This document shows, piece by piece, positions 1 through 7,492 of a stretch of 11,757 nt of DNA. The stretch comes from Bacteroidota bacterium (GTDB lineage: Bacteria > Bacteroidota > Bacteroidia > NS11-12g > UBA955): contig CANFUB010000058.1 in assembly GCA_947450015.1 (NCBI GenBank), forward strand, positions 1 through 11,757, in the 5' to 3' direction. The stretch's first letter is position 1, and every line of letters starts with the position of its first letter. The translations under genes were made by a program, and so were the position numbers. A model generated the notes under the pieces. The model saw only the letters and a list, made by a program, of their open reading frames with translations. It was not told the DNA's origin and made no database searches.

Positions 1-579
1 GCAGTTGAATCGATTGATGAGGCCATTATCTTGAAAGACCATGGCTATGTCATTGCGGGCGAGCGCAATGGCCATAAAATAGAGGGTTTCGACATGGGCA
101 ATTCGCCCTTTGAATGCATGAATGGTGCCTTGACGAATAAAAAACTAGCCTTAACAACCACCAATGGCACCAAGAGTATCACTGCTGCGATGACTGCAGG
201 CGCAAACACTGTGATAGCTGGTAGTTTCTTGAACATCGATGCCACTTGTGAATGGCTTAAAAAGGATGGGCGACCAGTGGTATTGCTCTGCGCAGGTTGG
301 AAAGACAAGGTAAATTTAGAGGATTCATTGTATGCAGGGGCCTTGGCCAAAAAACTCTTAAACAATCAACCCAATGCGCTTGATTGCGATTCAACCCACA
401 TGGTTTTAGACTTATACGGAAAAGCGGCTTCTAATATTGGCGAGTACCTAGTAAAATCCTCTCATTATCAACGCCTTTCGCACTTGCACCACCAAGAAGA
501 CATGGAATACTGTTTAAGTGAAAATATATTCACAACAGTAGCAGGTCAAAAAAATGTGGAAATGTTGAAAATAAATTAA
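1..579 (+). CDS. comB: 2-phosphosulfolactate phosphatase (ComB family), 5'-truncated
   Basis: Frame 1 is open from the first base to a TAA at 577-579, giving 192 visible residues. The start codon lies upstream of the window; the family is usually about 230-250 residues, so roughly 40-55 are missing. ComB enzymes are Mg-dependent phosphatases that release phosphate from 2-phosphosulfolactate to give sulfolactate, a step of coenzyme M synthesis in methanogens. Family motifs visible, numbered from base 1: ERNG at 21-24, a GFDMGNSP segment just after, TTNGT at 53-57, GSFLN at 74-78, CAGW at 97-100 and an ED pair at 107-108 followed by a YAG. The TTG at base 31 is an internal Leu codon, since homology continues upstream of it. 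The cytoplasmic role in Bacteroidota, which are not known to make coenzyme M, is unclear. The family call is firm; the true substrate here is inference. Confidence 0.88.
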   Translation, partial: AVESIDEAIILKDHGYVIAGERNGHKIEGFDMGNSPFECMNGALTNKKLALTTTNGTKSITAAMTAGANTVIAGSFLNIDATCEWLKKDGRPVVLLCAGWKDKVNLEDSLYAGALAKKLLNNQPNALDCDSTHMVLDLYGKAASNIGEYLVKSSHYQRLSHLHHQEDMEYCLSENIFTTVAGQKNVEMLKIN

Positions 580-636
580 ATATTTCTTTTAAATCAGTCG
601 TTTTTTGCTTAAAATTGCTAAAATTTTATTAGAAAA

Positions 637-2841
637 ATGAAAAAAATAATACTTCCAGTGTTAGCATTGCTGATGTCATCGTCGGCTTTTGCTCAAAATT
701 ACTATCATGTTAAGAAAGAAGGGGTGAATCCTACAGGCTACACCAACGCGCAAGTTTTTGCTACTTCAGGTAATAGCATTATCTTAAACAAAACCAGCAA
801 CGATGTTCTTTCTGCTGCTCAAACCATTCCATTCACATTCAATTTTTATGGTACCGCTGTATCTTCATACAAAGCCAGCGATAATGGTTACATTACTTTT
901 AATACTTCAGCTACTTCAACGGTTGCTCCGGCTTCAAGTTTATCTGGTGCTGATCCTAACAACGCGATTTATGCATTTTGGAAAGATTTCGAATTGAAAG
1001 CTGCGCCAAACGCTAACTTCCCAGTTCAAGTTTTCACTTATAACACTGGTACTGCGCCTAACAGAAGACACATCATTCAATATTTCGGTTTGTCTAACAA
1101 AGGTGGTGCAATTGCTGCTAATGCTGATGTTAACTCATTTGCTATTGTACTTTACGAAGGTACTTCTGGCAGATTTGATATCATCTACAATGGTTATGGC
1201 AATTCAGGTGCTACTGGTATCATCGGTTGCGAAAACGCTGATGGTAGCACTGGCTATACTTTAGGTGGTTCAGTTTCAAACTTAAAAGTTGCTTCAGATT
1301 TTTCTGATGCTAAAAACGTTGTATTACAATTCAACTATGGTACTCAACCAGATTTAGATCCTGCATTATTAACTAACAACCTAAACAGATTCTACAAAGT
1401 TGGTGAATCTGTAAGCATTGGTGGTACTATTACCAACTATGGTAAAACCCCAATCACTGGTTTAAAAGTTAATTATTCAATTGATGGTGGTGCTACTCAA
1501 ACTTATACCATGAGCTCATTAAGCTTAATGGGTAGTGGTGAAAACACCATTGCTTTCACTCACAATATACCTTGGACCAGCGGTGCAGTTGGTACTCTAA
1601 GTGCTGTTAAAGTTTGGGTTGCTGAGCCAAACGTAAGTGGTACTGATGCTGATTTAACAAATAATGACGTAACTGCAAGTATTCTAAGAAATAAAGGTAC
1701 TTCAACTGTAGAAAGAAATGTATTGTTCGAAGAAGCTACTGGCGGCTGGTGCGGATATTGCCCAGATGGTCACTTAATCATGAAAGATGTAGTTGATCAA
1801 AACCCAGACAGAGTTATTCCTGTAATGCACCACAACAGTGACTTGATGTCAACTACTGAAGGTGATAAAATCAACACTGCTTATGCAGGTGGTTACCCTG
1901 ATGGTTTCATCGATAGAACAATATTCCCTGCTAACAGAGGTACTTGGGCACAAGAAATCACCAACAGATTATCTGTTGATGCACCAGTAAAAGTAACAAT
2001 TACTGCTAAAAGCTTTAACCCAACCACTAGAACAATTGTATTTAGAGTGAACGCTCGTTTCTCGGACTATTGGGCTGGTGATTTAAGAATCGGTGCTATC
2101 GTAAGCGAAGATGAAGTTAGAGGTAATGTTAACCAAAACAACTGGAGTCAACATAACTACTACAGTAAATTCCACTCTTCAGGTGGTGTAGGCGGTGCTT
2201 CTCACCCATTGTATACTGAATTAGAATTCATGGATGGTTACAGACACCAACACGTAACCAGAGGATTCCCTAATTCTTCTGCTTGGGGACTTGCTTCTAT
2301 CATTCCTGATGTAGCTGAGCCAGATGTAGATTATTCTTACGACTTTACTTATGTAGTAGGTGCTGAAACTAAAGTTTCTTATGCAACTGATAACAACACT
2401 CCTGTTTGTAGCACAATTGATGATGCTGGAAGCAACTACGGTTGGAACAAAGTGCCTTATATCAACTTAATCGGTTTCGTTGCTGAGTATGATGGTGCTA
2501 ATGTTGGTAACAGACCAATCTTAAACGCTGGTGCAACCAGATTATGGAACATTGCTGCTAGCTTAGAAGAAACTGCTGCTAAAGCAACAATCAACGCTGT
2601 ATACCCTAACCCTGCTAAAGATTATGCTAACATCAAAATCAATTTAACTGAAAACACCAACGTTAAAATCGAAGTATTTAACGCCGTTGGTCAATTGGTT
2701 TCTGTTGAGCAAGATGGTATGATGGAAGCTGGCGAAAACAACTTCTTAATCAAAACTGCTGATTTAGCTACTGGTATCTACACCATCAACGTAACAACTG
2801 CGAATGGTACTACCACTACTAAATTAAACGTAGTAAAATAA
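637..2841 (+). CDS. Secreted Omp28-like protein with T9SS type A sorting domain (first paralogue)
   Basis: 734 residues. A classical signal peptide (residues 1-19, cleavage after AFA before Gln20) sends it to the periplasm. Residues about 45-230 resemble a nidogen-like beta domain (FNFYG, then SDNGYITFN). Residues about 235-350 look like an Ig/CARDB-type domain. From about 360 the protein resembles the Omp28-related, thioredoxin-like family: NVLFEEATGGWCGYC, with the CXXC at Cys372-Cys375, then PVMHH and a GYPDGFIDR segment. A further Cys591 (CSTIDDAG) is shared with the downstream paralogue. The C-terminus from Tyr656 (YPNP) to the end, with VFNAVGQLV and LATGIYTINV, is a T9SS type A sorting domain, so the protein is probably released or anchored at the cell surface. 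Its function is unknown; a thiol-disulfide role is only suggested by CGYC. Codon use is strongly biased (GGT for Gly, AGA for Arg, many AAC), which suggests high expression. A terminator follows 20 bases after the stop. Confidence 0.88.
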   Translation: MKKIILPVLALLMSSSAFAQNYYHVKKEGVNPTGYTNAQVFATSGNSIILNKTSNDVLSAAQTIPFTFNFYGTAVSSYKASDNGYITFNTSATSTVAPASSLSGADPNNAIYAFWKDFELKAAPNANFPVQVFTYNTGTAPNRRHIIQYFGLSNKGGAIAANADVNSFAIVLYEGTSGRFDIIYNGYGNSGATGIIGCENADGSTGYTLGGSVSNLKVASDFSDAKNVVLQFNYGTQPDLDPALLTNNLNRFYKVGESVSIGGTITNYGKTPITGLKVNYSIDGGATQTYTMSSLSLMGSGENTIAFTHNIPWTSGAVGTLSAVKVWVAEPNVSGTDADLTNNDVTASILRNKGTSTVERNVLFEEATGGWCGYCPDGHLIMKDVVDQNPDRVIPVMHHNSDLMSTTEGDKINTAYAGGYPDGFIDRTIFPANRGTWAQEITNRLSVDAPVKVTITAKSFNPTTRTIVFRVNARFSDYWAGDLRIGAIVSEDEVRGNVNQNNWSQHNYYSKFHSSGGVGGASHPLYTELEFMDGYRHQHVTRGFPNSSAWGLASIIPDVAEPDVDYSYDFTYVVGAETKVSYATDNNTPVCSTIDDAGSNYGWNKVPYINLIGFVAEYDGANVGNRPILNAGATRLWNIAASLEETAAKATINAVYPNPAKDYANIKINLTENTNVKIEVFNAVGQLVSVEQDGMMEAGENNFLIKTADLATGIYTINVTTANGTTTTKLNVVK

Positions 2842-2860
2842 TTTTATAATAAAATTTTGA

Positions 2861-2891
2861 AAAAAGCCCCGACTATCGGGGCTTTTTTTTT
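2861..2891 (+). terminator. Rho-independent terminator after the first Omp28-like gene
   Basis: A perfect 8-bp GC-rich stem, AGCCCCGA at 2865-2872 and TCGGGGCT at 2876-2883, has a three-base loop CTA and is extended by A/T pairs (2861-2864 with 2884-2887). It runs into a nine-T tract at 2883-2891. The A-run on the left means it could also stop transcription from the other strand, although no minus-strand gene faces it. It separates the two paralogues into different transcription units. It ends about 24 bases before the -7 element of the next gene, so terminator and promoter are nearly fused. Confidence 0.93.
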
Positions 2892-2914
2892 GTGCCATAA
2901 TTAAATAAAAAATG

Positions 2915-2922
2915 TAAATTTG
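2915..2922 (+). promoter_or_regulatory. Bacteroidota-type -7 promoter element for the second Omp28-like gene
   Basis: TAAATTTG matches the Bacteroidota -7 consensus TAnnTTTG exactly. A TTTG at 2889-2892, formed by the end of the terminator T-tract, could act as the -33 element with a 22-base spacer, slightly longer than usual. Only seven bases separate the element from the ATG at 2930, implying a very short or absent 5' untranslated leader. Transcription start not measured. Confidence 0.6.
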
Positions 2923-2929
2923 TTTTACC

Positions 2930-5143
2930 ATGAGCAGACCTATCCTTCTATTGATTTTAGTATGTGCCCTTGGACTACAAGTAAACGGACAGAAGTTCTT
3001 TTATTTTCAGAGCAATGGCGAGGTGCCTTTGGGATACGATTTAAATACCATTGTCGACTCTAGCAATTTTAAATTAATTACAAGTTCTGAGGCCAATGAA
3101 AAATTATCTGCAAGCCAATCCCTCCCTTTTCCATTCAAATACAGCGGTTTTACCTATAACAATTACAAGGTAAGCGACAATGGTTATATTTCATTTAATA
3201 CCTCCACCAATTTTACCTCTTACAAGCCTGATTCAAATTTTTCAAACACCAATAATTTGCGCAATTGCTTATTTCCCTTTTGGTACGATTTTAGGCTTAA
3301 AAAACTGCCTTTCCCAAACACCGAATTTCCCAATAAAATATACAGTTACACCATTGGCGAAGCGCCCAATAGGCAGCACATTATTCAATTTTTTGGTCTT
3401 ACTAAAACCAGTGATAGTTTAGTTGGAGGCGTTACCAATGCCAATGTTTTTGCCTTTGCTATTATTTTTCATGAAGGCAATGCCGGTCGATTTGATTTTG
3501 TCTACAACTTTTTCGGCAAATCGAACATCAAAGGCCTTGTTGGCTTCTTAGACAATTCGGGCAATGGTTTAATCATTAAAAACAAACCTATTAACTTCCC
3601 TGTGGCCAGCAGCTCTGAAAGAAGTAATATTATTGTTTATCAATTTTTAGAAGGAGTTCAACCCAAAAAAGCATTGTATGTAAAACAAAATTTATTAGCT
3701 GGTCAATATTTAGAAAAAGAGCCAGTTGCTATTAGCAGTAAGATTAGCAATATTGGCACGGATACCATCTATAATTTCGACTATCAGTACATCGTTAATG
3801 GAACAGATAGTTTGATTCAATCCATACAATTGACAGGGGCACAAAAACCGCTTTTACCCAATGGCGAAAATGCGCTTGTAATTGGTCATACCACCCCATG
3901 GTCGGGCGGTATTGCTGGCAGCATTAATACCATTAAGGTGAATGCCCTCATAACGGGCGACACAGCCAATAACCAATCGCCTTATGCTACACGGCTTTCG
4001 AACGTATTGCGCATAAAGGGTTTACATCCAATTCCACGCAATGTGCTGTTTGAAGTTTCGACCGGTGGATGGTGTGGCTATTGCCCAAGCGCCCATGTCG
4101 TCTCAGACGAATCATCAAAGCTGCTTAAAACGCGTTTTATTCCTGTTATGCATCACTTTGGCGACCCCATGGAGGAAGCAGAGAGCAACAAAATAAATAC
4201 GGCTTATCAAAAGGGTTATCCTTATGGTGTTATCGACCGTAAATTCTTTTCAGGGCAAGCAACAGGTTGGCCTAATATCATTAACCAGCAAATTACTGAT
4301 TCGAGCGTGGTTGATATACAAATCGTCAATCGCAATTTCGATGCTGCAAGCAGAATGGTGCGCTTTACATTAAAGGTAAAATTTCACGACTACATGTTGG
4401 GCAATTACAGAGTTGGTGCAATGATTACAGAAAACAATGTAAGAGGTTATGTTTCGCCAAGTCAATGGAGTCAAAATAATTATTACAGCAAATACTATAA
4501 CAATGGTTCAGCTGGTGGCCCTTCTCACCCCTATTACAACGAACTACACTATATGGATGGTTATTTGCACCAGCATGTTGTTTTAAATATGCCTTATAGT
4601 GCTTGGGGCAAAGACAGTAGTTTTCCCAATTTTATTCGTCCAGAAGATGAATACAGCTTTGATTTTAGTTATAAATTACCTGCTACTACGATTGTCGATT
4701 ACAATGTCGATAACAATACTAAATATTGCAGTACAATTGATGATGCAGGCAAAAACGAAGGCATGTATAAGCCCAATGATTTAGGCATTGTAGGATTTGT
4801 TGCAGCTTATAGTGATAATCCATATGAACGCAGTATACTGAATGCCAATGCCAATGGCTTGCTCTATGAATATTCGAATCTTAAAAAGATTACATCAACA
4901 GCACTTCATTTATTTCCTAACCCTGCAAACGGACAAATAAATATTAAACTACCAAATGAACTTTTTGCAAATACTCAAGTTCAGATTTACGACCAATTGG
5001 GAAATTGTGTGAAGTCATTAAACAATTTCGAAAACACTCAACAAAACGCAATTGATGTTTCGGATTTGGCCACGGGTATTTATTGGTTAAAGCTTGTTTC
5101 GAATGAAATAGTTTATTCTCAAGCATTTTCTGTTGTTCGATAA
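2930..5143 (+). CDS. Secreted Omp28-like protein with T9SS type A sorting domain (second paralogue)
   Basis: 737 residues, collinear along its whole length with the preceding gene product. Signal peptide residues 1-20, probable cleavage after VNG before Gln21. The nidogen-like region includes FPFKYSGF and SDNGYISFN. An Ig-like region follows. The Omp28/thioredoxin-like part starts near NVLFEVSTGGWCGYC, with Cys382-Cys385 as the CXXC. Further blocks shared with the paralogue are PVMHH, INTAY, VIDR, NYYSK, DGYxHQHV and CSTIDDAG (Cys600). The tail from Phe662 (FPNP) with LATGIYWLKLV is the T9SS type A sorting domain. Export to the surface or medium is expected; biochemical function is unknown. 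Its codon use is mixed (GGC/GGT, AAT more than AAC, CGC/CGT/AGG as well as AGA), unlike the first copy, suggesting lower expression and an old duplication. It has its own promoter and is not obviously followed by a strong terminator. Confidence 0.87.
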   Translation: MSRPILLLILVCALGLQVNGQKFFYFQSNGEVPLGYDLNTIVDSSNFKLITSSEANEKLSASQSLPFPFKYSGFTYNNYKVSDNGYISFNTSTNFTSYKPDSNFSNTNNLRNCLFPFWYDFRLKKLPFPNTEFPNKIYSYTIGEAPNRQHIIQFFGLTKTSDSLVGGVTNANVFAFAIIFHEGNAGRFDFVYNFFGKSNIKGLVGFLDNSGNGLIIKNKPINFPVASSSERSNIIVYQFLEGVQPKKALYVKQNLLAGQYLEKEPVAISSKISNIGTDTIYNFDYQYIVNGTDSLIQSIQLTGAQKPLLPNGENALVIGHTTPWSGGIAGSINTIKVNALITGDTANNQSPYATRLSNVLRIKGLHPIPRNVLFEVSTGGWCGYCPSAHVVSDESSKLLKTRFIPVMHHFGDPMEEAESNKINTAYQKGYPYGVIDRKFFSGQATGWPNIINQQITDSSVVDIQIVNRNFDAASRMVRFTLKVKFHDYMLGNYRVGAMITENNVRGYVSPSQWSQNNYYSKYYNNGSAGGPSHPYYNELHYMDGYLHQHVVLNMPYSAWGKDSSFPNFIRPEDEYSFDFSYKLPATTIVDYNVDNNTKYCSTIDDAGKNEGMYKPNDLGIVGFVAAYSDNPYERSILNANANGLLYEYSNLKKITSTALHLFPNPANGQINIKLPNELFANTQVQIYDQLGNCVKSLNNFENTQQNAIDVSDLATGIYWLKLVSNEIVYSQAFSVVR

Positions 5144-5199
5144 GCAATTGATTTTTCAAATTGTGTAAAATAAGTACAAAACCATAGTGTTTTCTATTG

Positions 5200-5207
5200 T
5201 TACTTTG
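5200..5207 (+). promoter_or_regulatory. Possible -7 promoter element for purH
   Basis: TTACTTTG, followed by CGG, resembles the Bacteroidota TAnnTTTG element with one mismatch in the TA position. No convincing TTG or TTTG was seen at the expected -33 distance. It lies 13 bases before the ATG at 5221 and downstream of the alternative ATG at 5197, which supports 5221 as the real purH start. Confidence 0.4.
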
Positions 5208-5220
5208 CGGCATCAAAAAT

Positions 5221-6744
5221 ATGTCAAACAAAACCATTCAATCGGCCCTCATTTCTGTATATTACAAAGACCATTTAGATCAAATTGTGACCCTCTTACA
5301 CCTACAAGGTGTTAAAATGTATTCGACTGGTGGCACGCTTAAATTTATACAAGACATGGGCATTGAAGCCATTGCAGTTGAGACCTTGACAGGCTTTCCT
5401 GAGATACTTGATGGCCGTGTTAAAACCTTACACCCAACCGTGTTTGGTGGTATTTTGGCAAGAAGAGACAATGCCAACGACCAAGCACAATTGAGTCAAC
5501 ACAACATTCCTTTAATTGATTTGGTAATTGTTGACTTATATCCATTTGAGGAAACCGTAAAAAGCACCAACGACCAAGCAGAGATAATTGAAAAAATAGA
5601 CATAGGTGGTATTTCACTGATCCGTGCGGCTGCTAAAAATTACAACGATACTTTAATTGTTTCTGATAGAAACCAATACCAAGCTTTAATCGAATTGTTG
5701 GAAAGCAAAAAAGGCACTACCTCTTTAGAAGACAGAAGATTGTTTGCTGCCAAGGCTTTCATGACCTCTTCGCATTATGATACGCAGATTTTTAATTACT
5801 TTAACCAAACAGAAAATTTACCTGTTTACAAATCAAGTATACTACAAGCCAAAGTTTTGCGCTATGGCGAGAACCCGCACCAAACTGGTACTTATTACGG
5901 CAACTTGAATGAAGTGTTCGACATTTTAAATGGCAAAGAACTATCGTATAATAATTTGGTGGATTTAGAAGCTGCTTTGCAATTGGTGGCAGAATTTAAA
6001 GACCCAACGTTTGCCATTATCAAGCATACCAATGCTTGTGGATTGGCTACGCGTTCAACAATTGCCGAGGCCTATCTTGCAGCCTTTGCAAGCGACACCA
6101 TATCAGCCTTTGGCGGTGTATTAGCAAGTAATAGAACCATCGATTTGGCAACGGCCAATGCGATGAACAGTTTGTTTTTTGAATTGGTGGCAGCACCCGA
6201 TTTCGATGCCGATGCTTTAGAAGTATTGAAGCAGAAAAAAAACAGAATCATTGTTAAAGTTAAACAAGAAATTAAAAATCCAATCCTTTACAAAACCTTA
6301 TTAAATGGGGTATTGGCGCAACAATCTGATTGGAGTACCGAAACAAGAAAAGACTTTAAAGTAGTAACCAATGCCACGCCTACTGAACAAGAATTAACTG
6401 ATTTAGAATTTGCGATTATTGCTGTAAAACACTTGAAATCAAATGGCATTGCCATTGTTAAAAATCAACAAATATTGGGCATGGGTTGCGGTCAAACTTC
6501 GCGCGTTGATGCATTGGAATTCGCCATTAAAAAAGCGAAGACCTTTGGCTTCGATACCACAGGAGCTGTAATAGCTTCTGAAGCCTTTTTCCCTTTCCCA
6601 GATTGTGTTGCAATTGCAAATACTGCTGGCATTAAAGCCATTGCACAACCAGGTGGAAGTATTAAAGACCAAGACAGTATTGATGCGGCCAATGCCAATG
6701 GTCAAGCCATGGTGTTAACTGGCATTCGCCATTTTAAACATTAA
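5221..6744 (+). CDS. purH: Bifunctional AICAR formyltransferase / IMP cyclohydrolase
   Basis: 507 residues, a normal PurH length. It catalyses the last two steps of de novo IMP synthesis: formylation of AICAR with 10-formyl-THF, then ring closure of FAICAR to IMP, in the cytoplasm. The N-terminal MGS-like IMP cyclohydrolase domain (about 1-190) shows STGGT, a FPEILDGRVKTLHP block and DLVIVDLYPFE. The C-terminal transformylase domain (about 200-507) shows LRYGENPHQ, SYNNLVDLEAA, the catalytic Lys268-His269 in IIKHTNACG, SAFGGVLA, and near the end GMGCGQTSRVDA, SEAFFPF and AQPGGSIKDQD. The start at 5221 (MSNKTIQSAL) is chosen over an in-frame ATG at 5197 because a promoter-like element lies between them and homology begins at the second Met. 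The stop codon overlaps the ATG of the next gene (TAATG), so the two are probably co-transcribed and translationally coupled. Confidence 0.96.
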   Translation: MSNKTIQSALISVYYKDHLDQIVTLLHLQGVKMYSTGGTLKFIQDMGIEAIAVETLTGFPEILDGRVKTLHPTVFGGILARRDNANDQAQLSQHNIPLIDLVIVDLYPFEETVKSTNDQAEIIEKIDIGGISLIRAAAKNYNDTLIVSDRNQYQALIELLESKKGTTSLEDRRLFAAKAFMTSSHYDTQIFNYFNQTENLPVYKSSILQAKVLRYGENPHQTGTYYGNLNEVFDILNGKELSYNNLVDLEAALQLVAEFKDPTFAIIKHTNACGLATRSTIAEAYLAAFASDTISAFGGVLASNRTIDLATANAMNSLFFELVAAPDFDADALEVLKQKKNRIIVKVKQEIKNPILYKTLLNGVLAQQSDWSTETRKDFKVVTNATPTEQELTDLEFAIIAVKHLKSNGIAIVKNQQILGMGCGQTSRVDALEFAIKKAKTFGFDTTGAVIASEAFFPFPDCVAIANTAGIKAIAQPGGSIKDQDSIDAANANGQAMVLTGIRHFKH

Positions 6745-7436
6745 TGAAGAAAACACATTTAATTTTCTTACATGGCGCTTTGGGTTGTCAATTGCATTGG
6801 CACAAAATAAGTACTCAATTTGAAAATGAATATGTGGTGCATACGCCCGATTTTCCTGGACATGGCATGGCAGAAACAAATGCCTCGAATGTTACTTATT
6901 TAGATTTAACAGATTGGTTGAACAGCTACCTTGAGCAACATCAAATCGAGCAGTATGGTGTTATTGGCTACAGCATGGGCGGCTACATAGGCTTATCCCA
7001 TTTAGTGAACGGGAATGCTGAAAACTGCCAATTTTTAATCACCTTGGCCACCAAATTAAACTGGAACCAAGCAATCGCATCGGAAGAAAATGCGAAGTTG
7101 AACTTGCAACAATTGGCGCCCATTCTTTCAAAATTAGAAACGGAACATCCAAATAATACGGTTGAAAATTTGCTCCATCAAACCCAACATATTCTTTCAT
7201 CGATTGGCGACAACCCATTAGTGGCATCACAATTCAGCAACAATAAAACGCCCGTTTTTATGTTATTAGGAAGTAGAGACAAAATGATTAGTGAACAAGA
7301 AATCCTTGCCTTTCTGAATGGTGTTCAATCGATGCAATTTCAAACAATTGACCAACAACCCCATTTGTTAGAGCGCATGGATGGAATAGTTGTAGGCGAT
7401 TGTATTCAACAAATTCTAAAAACCAAGATTAATTAA
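6744..7436 (+). CDS. Alpha/beta-fold hydrolase
   Basis: 230 residues, cytoplasmic, without signal peptide. The alpha/beta hydrolase core is clear: LIFLHGALG (oxyanion-hole HG at 10-11), a PDFPGHG strand-turn at 35-41, and the nucleophile elbow GYSMGG with Ser77. Asp179 (GSRDKM) and His207 (QQPHLLE) sit where the remaining triad residues are expected, so the enzyme is probably active. The cap region between about 105 and 160 is short and helical. Substrate cannot be told from sequence; general esterase, thioesterase or MenH-like activities are all possible. Its ATG overlaps the purH stop by one base, indicating co-expression with purine synthesis, though no direct metabolic link is evident. 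Confidence 0.88.
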   Translation: MKKTHLIFLHGALGCQLHWHKISTQFENEYVVHTPDFPGHGMAETNASNVTYLDLTDWLNSYLEQHQIEQYGVIGYSMGGYIGLSHLVNGNAENCQFLITLATKLNWNQAIASEENAKLNLQQLAPILSKLETEHPNNTVENLLHQTQHILSSIGDNPLVASQFSNNKTPVFMLLGSRDKMISEQEILAFLNGVQSMQFQTIDQQPHLLERMDGIVVGDCIQQILKTKIN

Positions 7437-7444
7437 TGCATTAA

Positions 7445-7475
7445 TTGGTTTATCTCAATAAATTCATCATTTTTG
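7445..7475 (+). promoter_or_regulatory. Probable promoter of the PASTA-domain gene
   Basis: CATTTTTG at 7468-7475 matches the Bacteroidota -7 consensus TAnnTTTG at all but the first base, and a TTG at 7445-7447 lies 20 bases upstream, in the accepted range for the -33 element. It sits downstream of an in-frame ATG at 7445, so transcripts from it can only use the ATG at 7493. Confidence 0.5.
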
Positions 7476-7492
7476 CGACACATTTAAAAAAC

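Noticed and set aside
31..33. TTG at base 31 as the start of the ComB gene
   Set aside because: The frame is open to base 1 and family-like sequence continues upstream, so the TTG is an internal Leu codon and the gene is cut by the window edge.
45..365. Minus-strand open frame of 106 codons opposite the ComB gene, and similar ones at 4944-5237, 6439-6705, 8660-8956 and 11046-11237
   Set aside because: Their translations show no recognisable domain, they lie opposite well-supported genes, and no promoter is evident; they are shadows of the real reading frames.
600..627. Promoter candidate (GTTTTTTG at 600-607) and AT-only hairpin (611-627) before the first Omp28-like gene
   Set aside because: The -7 match lacks the TA, no -33 element was found, and the hairpin is composed only of A/T pairs, so neither can be supported although the gene must have a promoter nearby.
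5145..5163. AT-only hairpin (CAATT ... AATTG) after the second Omp28-like gene
   Set aside because: Only five A/T-rich pairs and no following T-tract, so it is too weak to call a terminator; the downstream T-rich bases belong to the purH promoter region.
5197..5220. Upstream in-frame ATG for purH at 5197
   Set aside because: The eight added residues do not resemble PurH N-termini and a promoter-like TTACTTTG lies at 5200-5207, after that ATG; 5221 is the better start.
7445..7492. Upstream in-frame ATG for the PASTA protein at 7445
   Set aside because: The region it would translate contains a promoter-like motif and adds residues without family features; 7493 places the membrane segment normally near the N-terminus.
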